64,000 nucleotides of DNA from Deltaproteobacteria bacterium (GTDB taxonomy: Bacteria; Bdellovibrionota; FAC87; UBA2466): the NCBI GenBank assembly GCA_016196825.1, contig JACPWY010000010.1, positions 1-64,000 of the forward strand. Direction: 5' to 3'. The notes beneath the pieces were generated by a model. That model was not told the origin of the DNA, did no database searches, and saw nothing but the letters and a program-made list of their open reading frames with translations. Position numbers and translations under genes: made by a program. Of this stretch, positions 51,442 through 59,157 are shown one piece after another (the first letter of the stretch is position 1; each line of letters begins with the position of its first letter).

Positions 51442-52791
51442 CTATTTGAAGATCTTTTGAAACCACCTTTTCGGTTTTTCGGTCGGCGCGGGCTCGGGCG
51501 CACCGATTTCCCTCTGAATGTCGGCCATCTTCCAGCCCGTCAAGGTCGCCAGATTCTCGGCCTCTTTTTGCCGACGAGTGGCCAGATCCCGCTTGTAGGT
51601 CTCCGACGGACACTTAATTTCGCCGACCCATGGGTGACGAAGAATGAAACGGGCCTGGTAATTCTCCTGGTCCGCAGTCTCTTGAAACATCAAGTCTTCC
51701 GGAAAATGGTCGCTGTCGTACTTCACGTGCAGACGAGTGATATAGGCCTCGACTGGCCCCACAATCTGAGGCGGCATGATCATTCGGCCCCGACGGGCGG
51801 GCGCCCCTTGAACGGAAAGCTCATCCAACCAAAACACGCCGAGCTTCTTCAATTCATCCCGGGTCAGTGGATCGGAAGCACAGGGATCACACCAACCCAT
51901 ATTCCAGGCATATTCCTGGAACACCACCTTGCGGTTTTCCTTTTCGTGGGCCACCTCAAACATCGATTTATAAAAATCGGCAAAGCGCCCCTTTGTGTAG
52001 AGCGGGATATCCACCCCGGTCGGCAGCTTTACGGTTCGGTAGTTGGTCGTCTCCACACGCCCCTTTCGTGAGATCGCGTAGACGATCAGATCCTGTGCAC
52101 CATTGGCGTTGATCATGCCAAGCCGAATCGGCAGCATAAATTTTTTCGATTCGAAAGCAAATTGGAGCGGCCGCAGGAACTTGTAGCCGGTCTTCGCCTG
52201 CTCTTTGAGATTCACTTTGGCCACAAAAAACTTCATCGATTGCTTAAGATACGGGGCCAGGGCCTTCGACGCTCCCCTTGGGATCTTATAGCCAGACTCG
52301 ACAAGCCACTTCTCCAGACCATCCGATTCTTTGGCCGACAGGATGACAATGTCGTATTCGCCGACAGTGTACTCGGCCTCAACCTTGACACCATACCCCT
52401 TTTCCCCGGCTCCACCCTGAAGGTTTGCCGATTTCATTCCACGCATTGCGCCGTCAGCGTAAATATTGATGGGTGGACTACAGGGATCGGGATCAAAGTA
52501 TTCGACAAGCCGAGGTGCCGAAAAGGCATCCACTCGTTCCGTCAGACCACGCTCCGCCACATTGATCTGGTCCCGCGTCAGAATTTCCGGGACCGGCAGC
52601 ACGAGAGCAAACTGGTCAAGATCTCCGTGAAAGTCGTTGATGAGAGTCAACGCGGTTTTGTCATCGTGGTGAACAATGATCACCTGCGAAGCCTGGTTAT
52701 AGAGAGAAGCATCTGCCTTCGCGACAAAAAAACCACAGAACGCCCAGAGTGGCGTGGAGACCAATAACAAGATGAATAAGAGCTTCAGCAT
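51442..52791 (-). CDS. DUF2330 exported protein
   Basis: The ATG at 52791 opens a signal peptide (MLKLLFILLLVSTPLWAFCGFFVAKAD) and shares one base with the stop of the upstream RnfD-like gene. The mature 425 residues follow the DUF2330 pattern: SQVIIVHHDDKTALTLINDFHGDLDQFALVLPVPEIL near the start, a long beta-rich middle, GWCDPCASDPLTRDELKKLGVFW, and LHVKYDSDHFPEDLMFQ near the end. The molecular role of DUF2330 is not known to me. Coupling to an RnfD/NqrB-like protein suggests a membrane redox or flavin-related job. Confidence 0.88.
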   Translation of the reverse strand: MLKLLFILLLVSTPLWAFCGFFVAKADASLYNQASQVIIVHHDDKTALTLINDFHGDLDQFALVLPVPEILTRDQINVAERGLTERVDAFSAPRLVEYFDPDPCSPPINIYADGAMRGMKSANLQGGAGEKGYGVKVEAEYTVGEYDIVILSAKESDGLEKWLVESGYKIPRGASKALAPYLKQSMKFFVAKVNLKEQAKTGYKFLRPLQFAFESKKFMLPIRLGMINANGAQDLIVYAISRKGRVETTNYRTVKLPTGVDIPLYTKGRFADFYKSMFEVAHEKENRKVVFQEYAWNMGWCDPCASDPLTRDELKKLGVFWLDELSVQGAPARRGRMIMPPQIVGPVEAYITRLHVKYDSDHFPEDLMFQETADQENYQARFILRHPWVGEIKCPSETYKRDLATRRQKEAENLATLTGWKMADIQREIGAPEPAPTEKPKRWFQKIFK

Positions 52792-53612
52792 CAGCCTATC
52801 CTTCCACGGAGAATCCCTCTCGCCAAATAAACCGTCGAAGACCCCCATTCGTGTCGTCGGTGCGGCCAAATCCTATCAAGCACCGGTGTGAGGGGAGAAA
52901 GGAAAAGAAGCGCCCACAGAGGCGCTGCCGAAACCTGGTGGAAGAATCGAAGATGGTAGCTCAACGCCGCCACGCCTACCGCGAAGGCCGCACGCGCCCT
53001 GCGATCATCGGGCGTCGATCGCGGATCGGAGATCATGAAAAAGGCGAACACGATTAGCGTTCCGCTGGAAAGCTGATGCTGCAGCACCGCCCACGATTGC
53101 CCCAAATGCCAAACCCGTATGGCCAGAAAAAAAGCATAGGCCCCTAGAAAAACAAATGCCGTGTCCCACCGCGCGCTGCGCACCACAACAACAAGACCCA
53201 GCACCCCCACCCAACCCGCAATCAAAAGATCCGATCCCCACTGTCCCGGCGACACCCACATTTGCCCCATCAGAAGGATGGTCACCAAAATCCCAAAGTT
53301 CGTTGGATTGAAAAAATGTTTGCCCTTCCAGCGAATGGCGAATTTGCTCGCAATCGCCAACGCAGCGGCCAGGCAGAGCAGTGCCACACTCTGCGCACGC
53401 CCCAAGAGCAACACACTCAGCCCCGAAATCACCGCGCTGTAAAGAGATTCAATAGGCGCGCGCCGAAGCCCCACCGCGATTCCTTGGATTGCAAAAACAA
53501 CCCCCATCACCAACGCCACCGCTCCCCACGACACGCCGAAATCACGCGCCACAACCCCAAAGACGAGGAGCAAACTCAAAAACCCAATTTGGAAAACGCG
53601 AGGATCCGCCAT
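52791..53612 (-). CDS. RnfD/NqrB-like integral membrane protein
   Basis: The 273-residue protein has about eight hydrophobic segments and the conserved core of the NqrB/RnfD family: GKHFFNPTNFGILVTILLMGQMWVSPGQWGS and, near the end, SGTLIVFAFFMISDPRSTPDDRRAR. In Rnf and Nqr complexes this subunit carries flavin and helps couple electron flow to ion pumping. No other Rnf or Nqr genes are here, so it must act with the coupled DUF2330 protein or with subunits elsewhere. A TATAAT lies 8 nt before the ATG. Confidence 0.85.
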   Translation of the reverse strand: MADPRVFQIGFLSLLLVFGVVARDFGVSWGAVALVMGVVFAIQGIAVGLRRAPIESLYSAVISGLSVLLLGRAQSVALLCLAAALAIASKFAIRWKGKHFFNPTNFGILVTILLMGQMWVSPGQWGSDLLIAGWVGVLGLVVVVRSARWDTAFVFLGAYAFFLAIRVWHLGQSWAVLQHQLSSGTLIVFAFFMISDPRSTPDDRRARAAFAVGVAALSYHLRFFHQVSAAPLWALLFLSPLTPVLDRIWPHRRHEWGSSTVYLARGILRGRIG

Positions 53613-53620
53613 GCGCGGGT

Positions 53621-53626
53621 ATTATA
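53621..53626 (-). promoter_or_regulatory. -10 box immediately before the RnfD-like start
   Basis: A perfect TATAAT on the minus strand ends 8 nt before the ATG at 53612, leaving no room for a ribosome site. The -35 is weak. It is another possible leaderless start. Confidence 0.4.
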
Positions 53627-53768
53627 AGCATGGGGAGGAGGGTCCGTCGAAGCGCCCCTAAAAACTCGCGCCCAATCTACGGCGCCGTAGGTGCCCACCT
53701 CTCTCGCGCGAGAGATCGTCGAAAGACTTGACCCAACGAGACGCCTCACGGAATCTAGTGGCCTGCGC

Positions 53769-53845
53769 GGGCGGATAGCTCAGCTGGTTAGAGCGTCGGT
53801 TTTACACACCGAAGGTCCACGGTTCGATCCCGTGTCCGCCCACCA
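53769..53845 (+). tRNA. tRNA-Val (anticodon TAC)
   Basis: Complete cloverleaf: acceptor GGGCGGA/TCCGCCC, D-arm AGCTCAGCTGGTTAGAGCG, anticodon stem TCGGT/ACCGA with loop TTTACAC (anticodon TAC), T-arm CCACGG-TTCGATC-CCGTG and encoded CCA. A foreign-looking ATPase gene follows 71 bp downstream. Confidence 0.97.
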
Positions 53846-53915
53846 CTTTTAGGCAGGTACTGGAGACCTGTAGCCTGCAACAAAACAATCGAGTATCCTT
53901 TAGCTTTTTGTATCT

Positions 53916-54656
53916 TTGGAGGACGCGACGGATCTCAATCGGCAATTTATTCGTGAAGTCTCGCTTGTGCGAGAAAAAGAAGTCGATTGGAATTCATACC
54001 CTTTCAGCGTGCCTGTTATTCGCAACCTCAGTGCTCTTCAACTTCACCAGCACGTCACTTTCTTTGTCGGTGAGAACGGCTCAGGCAAATCGACCCTTCT
54101 TGAGGCAATAGCCTGTGTCTCTGGATTCAATGCCGAAGGAGGCACCAAGAATTTCAAGTTTTCCACCACCAACGAGAACGGTGAGCTAACCACAGCGCTA
54201 AAAATTACTCGGGGAGTCAGGCGCCCGACTGATGGGTTCTTTTATCGAGCAGACAGTTTTTTCAATGTTGTCAGCGAAATTGACCGACTTGGCGTTGGTC
54301 ATGCCTATGGCGAATGTTCTCTGCATGCGCGGTCTCACGGAGAAGGCTTCTTGGATCTCGTCATGAACAGGTTGAAAGGGAACGGCTTATATCTATTCGA
54401 CGAGCCGGAAGCTGCTCTTTCTCCAAAAAGGCAGCTAAGCTTGCTATCCATAATTCATTCCTTGGTACGAAAAGGTTCGCAACTAATCATTGCTACGCAT
54501 TCCCCAATCATAATGTCGTATCCCGACGCTCAGATCTACTCGTTCACCGACCGGAATATCGGCCCAATCAGCTATGAAGAAACCGAGCACTTTCAAGTTA
54601 CAGACTCGTTCTTAAAGAGAAGAGAGCGGACTCTTCGAGAGCTGATGGAGGAATGA
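53916..54656 (+). CDS. SMC/ABC-like AAA ATPase (COG3910 type)
   Basis: The 246-residue protein matches a family of small stand-alone ABC-fold ATPases: FFVGENGSGKSTLLEAIA (Walker A), PTDGFFYRADSFFNV, SLHARSHGEGFL (signature-like), GLYLFDEPEAALSPKRQLSLL (Walker B) and IIATHSPIIMSYPDAQIYSF (H-loop). No nuclease domain is attached. The start is uncertain: TTG 53916 lacks a ribosome site, and a GGAGG just after it has no usable start at the right distance. Its position right after a tRNA and its lower G+C suggest horizontal arrival. Partners, if any, are not adjacent. Confidence 0.82.
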   Translation: MEDATDLNRQFIREVSLVREKEVDWNSYPFSVPVIRNLSALQLHQHVTFFVGENGSGKSTLLEAIACVSGFNAEGGTKNFKFSTTNENGELTTALKITRGVRRPTDGFFYRADSFFNVVSEIDRLGVGHAYGECSLHARSHGEGFLDLVMNRLKGNGLYLFDEPEAALSPKRQLSLLSIIHSLVRKGSQLIIATHSPIIMSYPDAQIYSFTDRNIGPISYEETEHFQVTDSFLKRRERTLRELMEE

Positions 54657-54756
54657 GGGCCAGCGTTCTTTATCTACTAAAACGCACTCAATTCAACTCA
54701 TAGCGAGCCGATCTTCCTTTGCCCACCAGACAAACCACTCTTTGATCCAGTAACTT

Positions 54757-54960
54757 TTACATTTCTTTATGAACTGCGTGGGGTGAGATCTTAAACATTG
54801 CTTGCATTTCACGACTTGTAATTTTTCCTGAGCGACTAATAGCTTCTACGATGCTCATCTGGCGCTCTGTTAGCGAAACTTGAGTCTCAGATTCACTCTG
54901 CAGCTTGCCCCCACCAAGTTGTTCAATCTTTTCCCTGACCCTGCCAACGGTAAGGGCTTG
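54757..54960 (-). pseudogene. Helix-turn-helix protein fragment
   Basis: The last 70 residues of a minus-strand ORF read VSLTERQMSIVEAISRSGKITSREMQAMFKISPHAV, a credible winged-helix DNA-binding unit (DeoR/'LTERQ..IL' style), preceded by VREKIEQLGGGKLQSESE. It ends right after the recognition helix without the wing, and upstream codons overlap the 55005 gene on the other strand. I read it as a truncated regulator. Together with the ATPase gene it fills the 350 bp before the next gene; nothing else is seen there. Confidence 0.4.
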
Positions 54961-55004
54961 AGTAAGACCCGCTCCGTGTGGTACCCGTGGGCCTGGAGGT
55001 GATT

Positions 55005-55442
55005 GTGAAAGCTCTTTCTTTTGTGTCTTTGGTTGTTTTGTCTCAGTTGGCGTTAGGTGTTGATCTGAAGGATGCGACGAATTCGCAGCTTTTGGGCGAG
55101 GTTGAGCGCCGGATGGGAGGCCCCGCGACCTCAAGCGCGTTCGCCATCTACACCTGTGATTCCTCTGGCACCATCCAGATCGAGCTTTACAACGCCGAGG
55201 GCGCCACCGTGAAACAGGAGAAGTACCTTGGCAGCGAATCGCGCTGCAAAGTGCAGGCTGCTCCGTTAACCAAGTTTCGATCCAAGTTGAACACCTTCAT
55301 GCTGGCCGCTATCTGCGACTCATCGGGCAGTATTTTCAAATACCCGCTCAAGACTGATGGCACGTTCGGAAAAATCACGGAACAGTATCTAGGCAACGAG
55401 ACCCGCTGTCTCGAACAAGCCAAACTAATCAACGAGAACTGA
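55005..55442 (+). CDS. Small exported protein with two internal repeats
   Basis: The GTG at 55005 follows GGAGG and opens a signal peptide (VKALSFVSLVVLSQLALG). The mature protein contains two units of about 40 residues with the same pattern: CDSSGTIQIELY...KYLGSESRC and CDSSGSIFKYPL...QYLGNETRC. Each has two Cys at matching places, suggesting a repeated disulfide-bonded beta hairpin or small blade. The function is unknown. Confidence 0.78.
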   Translation: MKALSFVSLVVLSQLALGVDLKDATNSQLLGEVERRMGGPATSSAFAIYTCDSSGTIQIELYNAEGATVKQEKYLGSESRCKVQAAPLTKFRSKLNTFMLAAICDSSGSIFKYPLKTDGTFGKITEQYLGNETRCLEQAKLINEN

Positions 55443-55569
55443 CCACGGAAATCGCCGCCACCGCGCCCGGTGGCGGCGAGATGGAGCGTCTCTTTTTTCT
55501 CGGTCTATGACTCTTCCGTATTGAGCGACTGATTGAGACGTTCCCACCGTGGCATCATGAAGGGACATC

Positions 55570-56067
55570 ATGACAAGCAGTTTTTCCATTCGAGATGGTG
55601 TTGATGCCGACCTGGCCGGTATTGTGAATTTAAACGATTCCGAGATTCCTCACGTCACCGCTATCATGGTTGAGGCGCTCAAGGCCCTGACGGACCAGGC
55701 GTTCTATTTCCAGATAGCTGAGAGTCACGCCGGAGATATTATCGGATTTGTGCTAGCGCTCGCTGAAAGCGCCACCTATAGGAGCCTCAACTTCCATTGG
55801 TTCAAGGCCCGATACCCTCGATTCGTTTACATCGATCGAATCGTGGTCTCCCGGCCACGCCACCGAACAGGAGCAGGAAAGCTGTTGTACGCGGATCTCT
55901 TCGAGAAGGCCCAGAACCGCACACCCCTTCTGACCTGCGAAGTGAACATCCGCCCCCCAAATCCCGGGTCGGTGGAATTCCACCAGCGCCTCGGTTTTCA
56001 GCAGGTCGGCACCCAGGAGACCGAGGGAGGAAAAAAGACGGCCTCACTCCTGGTCAAACCTCTTTAA
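55570..56067 (+). CDS. GNAT-family N-acetyltransferase
   Basis: The 165-residue protein has the GNAT order: IRDGVDADLAGIVNLN, IIGFVLALAE, the acetyl-CoA loop VYIDRIVVSRPRHRTGAGKLLYADLFEKA (RxxGxG/A written RHRTGAG) and the late NPGSVEFHQRLGFQQVGTQ. It resembles the family of uncharacterised GNATs annotated as acetyltransferases acting on small amines. It is transcribed in the same direction as its neighbours but without overlap. Confidence 0.88.
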   Translation: MTSSFSIRDGVDADLAGIVNLNDSEIPHVTAIMVEALKALTDQAFYFQIAESHAGDIIGFVLALAESATYRSLNFHWFKARYPRFVYIDRIVVSRPRHRTGAGKLLYADLFEKAQNRTPLLTCEVNIRPPNPGSVEFHQRLGFQQVGTQETEGGKKTASLLVKPL

Positions 56068-56138
56068 AAACGAGCATATTCAGACGCTCATTCAACGTTA
56101 TGGTATCCTTTATTCCTACCAACAACTAAGGAGGAGAC

Positions 56139-57182
56139 ATGGGGAACCGGGGGACGATCCTATTCATCGCGTCACTTTTTTTAACGCTGTCCATCGAGGC
56201 GAGGGCTGGAATCACCGTCCACGCCGCCGAGGTGGGAGTGGCGAAGTTTCACCGCCATGATAACAGTGTCCACCCGTACTCGTCGGACAACATCTGGGCC
56301 GCGTTCATCGCGCCGGATGAATTCAAGTTCGAGTCGGTCCCCTTCACCCGCAAGAATTCCAACGGATCGTACACCATCATCTTTGCAACCCTCGAAGATT
56401 TGGCGCAGAGCATGATCAAGGTGGCACACGAAGCCCAAGACACGATCGACGTCTTCAACATCAACGGCCACGGTGCTCCGGGCGTAATGTGGTTCCCTAA
56501 AGATCAGAAAACGATGAACAGCTTCTCCTGCAGCGACTGGGTGGAAGCGGCCAAGGGTGGCGACGAGGCGAACTACAATCAGTACTACTCGGCCGTCTCC
56601 AAAGAGGACATCATGATGATCCGCTACTTTGCGGAGCAGATCAGCGCCACGATCCCCTGCACGGTAGGCCTCAAAGAGTGGCAGGCCGCCGCGCAGAAAT
56701 TCCCCGACCTCAAAAACATCTTCAGCGACAACGGCGTGGCGCATTTCGTTTCTTGCACGGTCGGACTCGGGAAACGAGGCGACAGCTTCTCAAAGGGCAT
56801 GGCCTCGGTCTTCTTCCATTCTTCCAAGGGGCGCGTCGAAACCTCGCTACCGCTCGGCCTCGGGGACTGGTCGATGCCGGAAGGAATGGGCTTTTGGGAC
56901 TACCTGACAGACGAGCAGCTGGAACACGACAACAAAATCTATGTCGAAAACAAGCGGGACCGCGACATCATGCAGAAGGGATCCGTGCGAGTCGGTTATC
57001 TCGCGGGTCTACGCGGTGAAGAGAGCGCGATTGTGGCCAACCGAGACTTCATGTTCCTCGATGGACACGAAACCCATGACATCTTGGTTCCCTGGGTGCC
57101 GGCGCGCACATCGAACAGCATCCGCCCAATGAGGGTCCGTATCCCTGGAACAAAGGTCCACGCCGCAGTCAGCTATCGATAA
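56139..57182 (+). CDS. Exported protein with caspase-like/DUF4347-style His-Cys motifs
   Basis: A strong AAGGAGGAGAC site precedes the ATG. The 347-residue product has a signal peptide (MGNRGTILFIASLFLTLSIEARA). Two motifs recall clan CD cysteine peptidases and the DUF4347 domain: DTIDVFNINGHGAPGVMWF (His at the end of a strand) and GVAHFVSCTVGLGKRGDSFSKGMA (Cys at the end of a later strand). Between and after them are helices typical of an alpha/beta fold. If the dyad is real it could be a secreted peptidase or adhesin-processing domain. This is a motif-level inference. Confidence 0.75.
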   Translation: MGNRGTILFIASLFLTLSIEARAGITVHAAEVGVAKFHRHDNSVHPYSSDNIWAAFIAPDEFKFESVPFTRKNSNGSYTIIFATLEDLAQSMIKVAHEAQDTIDVFNINGHGAPGVMWFPKDQKTMNSFSCSDWVEAAKGGDEANYNQYYSAVSKEDIMMIRYFAEQISATIPCTVGLKEWQAAAQKFPDLKNIFSDNGVAHFVSCTVGLGKRGDSFSKGMASVFFHSSKGRVETSLPLGLGDWSMPEGMGFWDYLTDEQLEHDNKIYVENKRDRDIMQKGSVRVGYLAGLRGEESAIVANRDFMFLDGHETHDILVPWVPARTSNSIRPMRVRIPGTKVHAAVSYR

Positions 57183-57318
57183 TGAGCTGACCGTCTGAGA
57201 CAGAGCGATATGAGAGGGGTTGGCCCTTGGCGGCTGGCCCCTCTTTCTTTTCTCTCCAGTCAGCGATTGTCTCGCCCGCTGTGCAGGCCTATACTCCCCT
57301 CGATAAACGGGAGGGCCA

Positions 57319-57771
57319 ATGTCGGAACACAGAGCAACCGTCACCTGGAAACGGACCACGCCGGATTTCGTCTATGAAACCTATGACCGCACTCATGAGG
57401 TTCGGTATGAGGGCGGCATCCAGCACAAGGCCTCTGCCGCGAAGGAATTTGCGGGAAAGCCCGAGTTTGCAAACCCGGAAGAGCTTTTCGCGGGCGCTTT
57501 GGCGAGCTGCCACATGCTGACCTTTCTCGCCGTTGCAGCGAAAAGTCGCCTCACCGTCGACTCTTACACCGACACCCCGGTCGCCCACCTCGATAAGAAT
57601 GCGACCGGCAAATTGGCGGTGACTAAGACTGTGCTCCGCCCGCGCGTCACTTTCTCGAAGGAAACACCGGTCACGCGTGAAAAACTCGTTGAGCTCCATG
57701 ACAAAGCCCACCGAAACTGTTTCATCGCCAATTCGGTGGCGTGTGAGGTCATCACCGAAATCGTAGACTGA
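57319..57771 (+). CDS. OsmC/Ohr-family peroxiredoxin
   Basis: The 150-residue protein has the OsmC layout with the two redox cysteines in ALASCHMLTFLAVA and HRNCFIANSV, and GGIQHKASAAKEFAGKPEFANPEELF before the first. These enzymes reduce organic hydroperoxides using dithiols. GGGAGGG precedes the start and TATACT lies 23 nt upstream of the ATG. The rhodanese gene follows 7 bp later, so the two form a small sulfur/redox operon. Confidence 0.92.
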   Translation: MSEHRATVTWKRTTPDFVYETYDRTHEVRYEGGIQHKASAAKEFAGKPEFANPEELFAGALASCHMLTFLAVAAKSRLTVDSYTDTPVAHLDKNATGKLAVTKTVLRPRVTFSKETPVTREKLVELHDKAHRNCFIANSVACEVITEIVD

Positions 57772-57778
57772 GGAGCCG

Positions 57779-58150
57779 ATGAAGCACAGCGAAGGGTTCT
57801 TAAAGGTGGTTGGCGAAGCCAAGAAGCAGGTCCGGGAGACTGACGTTATCACCGTCGCCCAGCGACTCGAGAGGGGTGACAAGTTTCATTTCATCGATGT
57901 CCGCGAGGATGACGAGTGGCGAGCGGGTCGCGCCCGCGGCGCCAAGCACATCGGCAAGGGAGTTATTGAGCGAGACATCGAGACTCAAGTTCCCAATAAA
58001 GGCGAAGAGATCATTCTCTACTGCGGAGGCGGTTTTCGGTCGGCGCTTGCCGCGGCCTCGCTACAAAAGATGGGTTATACCAGGGTCCTCTCCATGGACG
58101 GTGGGATCAGGGACTGGCGCGAAAAGGGGCTCCCCGAAGACAAATCCTAG
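57779..58150 (+). CDS. Single-domain rhodanese
   Basis: The 123-residue sulfurtransferase has FHFIDVREDDEWRAGRARGAKHIGKG and the active-site loop LYCGGGFRSALAA with the catalytic Cys, then MDGGIRDWREKGLP. It could move persulfide sulfur or reduce thiol products made by the OsmC-type enzyme encoded just upstream. It is cytoplasmic, with no signal peptide. Confidence 0.92.
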   Translation: MKHSEGFLKVVGEAKKQVRETDVITVAQRLERGDKFHFIDVREDDEWRAGRARGAKHIGKGVIERDIETQVPNKGEEIILYCGGGFRSALAAASLQKMGYTRVLSMDGGIRDWREKGLPEDKS

Positions 58151-58156
58151 TTCGCT

Positions 58157-58208
58157 CTCTCAACAACACAGCCGTTGAGAGGGCTCTTACTAATGAGGTC
58201 ATAAGTAA
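58157..58208. repeat. Hairpin followed by 22-bp palindromic repeat, copy 3
   Basis: CTCTCAAC-aacacagcc-GTTGAGAG forms an 8-bp hairpin after the rhodanese stop. GGCTCTTA and then TTACTAATGA-GG-TCATAAGTAA (58187-58208) follow. The GCTCTTA junction is shared with the complex repeat element at 16930. Without a T-run it is not a standard terminator. Confidence 0.7.
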
Positions 58209-58281
58209 CCCCCGCAATCTCCACAATTGGGCCAAATTTGAGTGACCTCGAACGCTTACCCTTTGGGTTGGGGGTCATTCT

Positions 58282-59157
58282 TTGCGCTCAGCTCTTTATC
58301 TCATTCCGATCGGGCTCCTCATCTCTTGCGGCCAAAGCAGCGTAAGGTTCTCTGAAGAGGCGAGCAGTACCGAGGCGGCCGAGACCAATGGATACCCGTC
58401 TGTCGTGCGGGTGATCGTCCCCGATGGGAGCGGCCTCTGCACGGGCACTTTTATCAGCCCGCGCGCCGTCCTCACGGCGAGCCACTGCACCACCCAAATA
58501 GGAACCTATCGCATCCTCGCCGACTGGGGTGCCACCTTCACCACTCGCGAGGTGGTGAAACTGGGCAACGGGAGCGTCAGCGATAAGTCCGATCTCGCGC
58601 TTCTCCTCTTTGACTCCAACAAGGCCGATCCGAAGGCCAATCAGGTCACCCCCATCTCATCCAATGTGGCGGTGGGAGACAAGGTGACCCTCGTCGGCTA
58701 CGGCTGCAACAACGTCAACACAATGGCCGGCATCGACATCAAGCGCTCTGGCCGAAATCAGGTTTACCAAAAGGGCGACTACATTCAGTTGGCCACGCCG
58801 CTCAAAGCCCACACCGCACAAAAAATCCTGGGCCCTGACAACCTAAGCGGGACCTGCTTCGGCGATTCCGGAGGACCTCTTCTTAAGGCGAATACTCAAG
58901 GCAACTGGGTTGTTGGCGTCACCCATGCTGGCAGCTGGAATACGCAGGTCCTCTTTTCGCTCTACACCGACATTAGCCGTTCAGAGAACTGGACCTTTCT
59001 TGAAAACACCGAAAACTCATACGGCCTTTACCTCACTCACCCATGTGCTGAGCCGGGAACCCAGCTCAGCCAGTGCCAGACAAGCCAGGCCCTCACAGGA
59101 ATCGTCGGATTTCTCCACATGATTTTCGCGAAAATGCTCTTCTGGCTTGGTCTCTAA
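58282..59157 (+). CDS. Trypsin-like (S1) serine protease lipoprotein
   Basis: The start is TTG (GGGGG at the right distance; no ATG is possible). The 291-residue protein begins with a lipobox (GLLISCG) and a short linker. The S1 domain keeps all catalytic motifs: LTASHC (His), SDLALLLF (Asp) and GTCFGDSGGPLL (Ser). About 40 residues follow, ending in a hydrophobic helix (TGIVGFLHMIFAKMLFWLGL) that is unusual for a lipoprotein and could re-enter the membrane or aid sorting. It converges on the glycosyltransferase gene with a 4-bp overlap. Confidence 0.9.
   Translation: MRSALYLIPIGLLISCGQSSVRFSEEASSTEAAETNGYPSVVRVIVPDGSGLCTGTFISPRAVLTASHCTTQIGTYRILADWGATFTTREVVKLGNGSVSDKSDLALLLFDSNKADPKANQVTPISSNVAVGDKVTLVGYGCNNVNTMAGIDIKRSGRNQVYQKGDYIQLATPLKAHTAQKILGPDNLSGTCFGDSGGPLLKANTQGNWVVGVTHAGSWNTQVLFSLYTDISRSENWTFLENTENSYGLYLTHPCAEPGTQLSQCQTSQALTGIVGFLHMIFAKMLFWLGL

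Noticed and set aside
58157-58181. Rho-independent terminator after the rhodanese gene
   Set aside because: The hairpin is good, but no T-run follows; it leads straight into the repeated palindrome instead.
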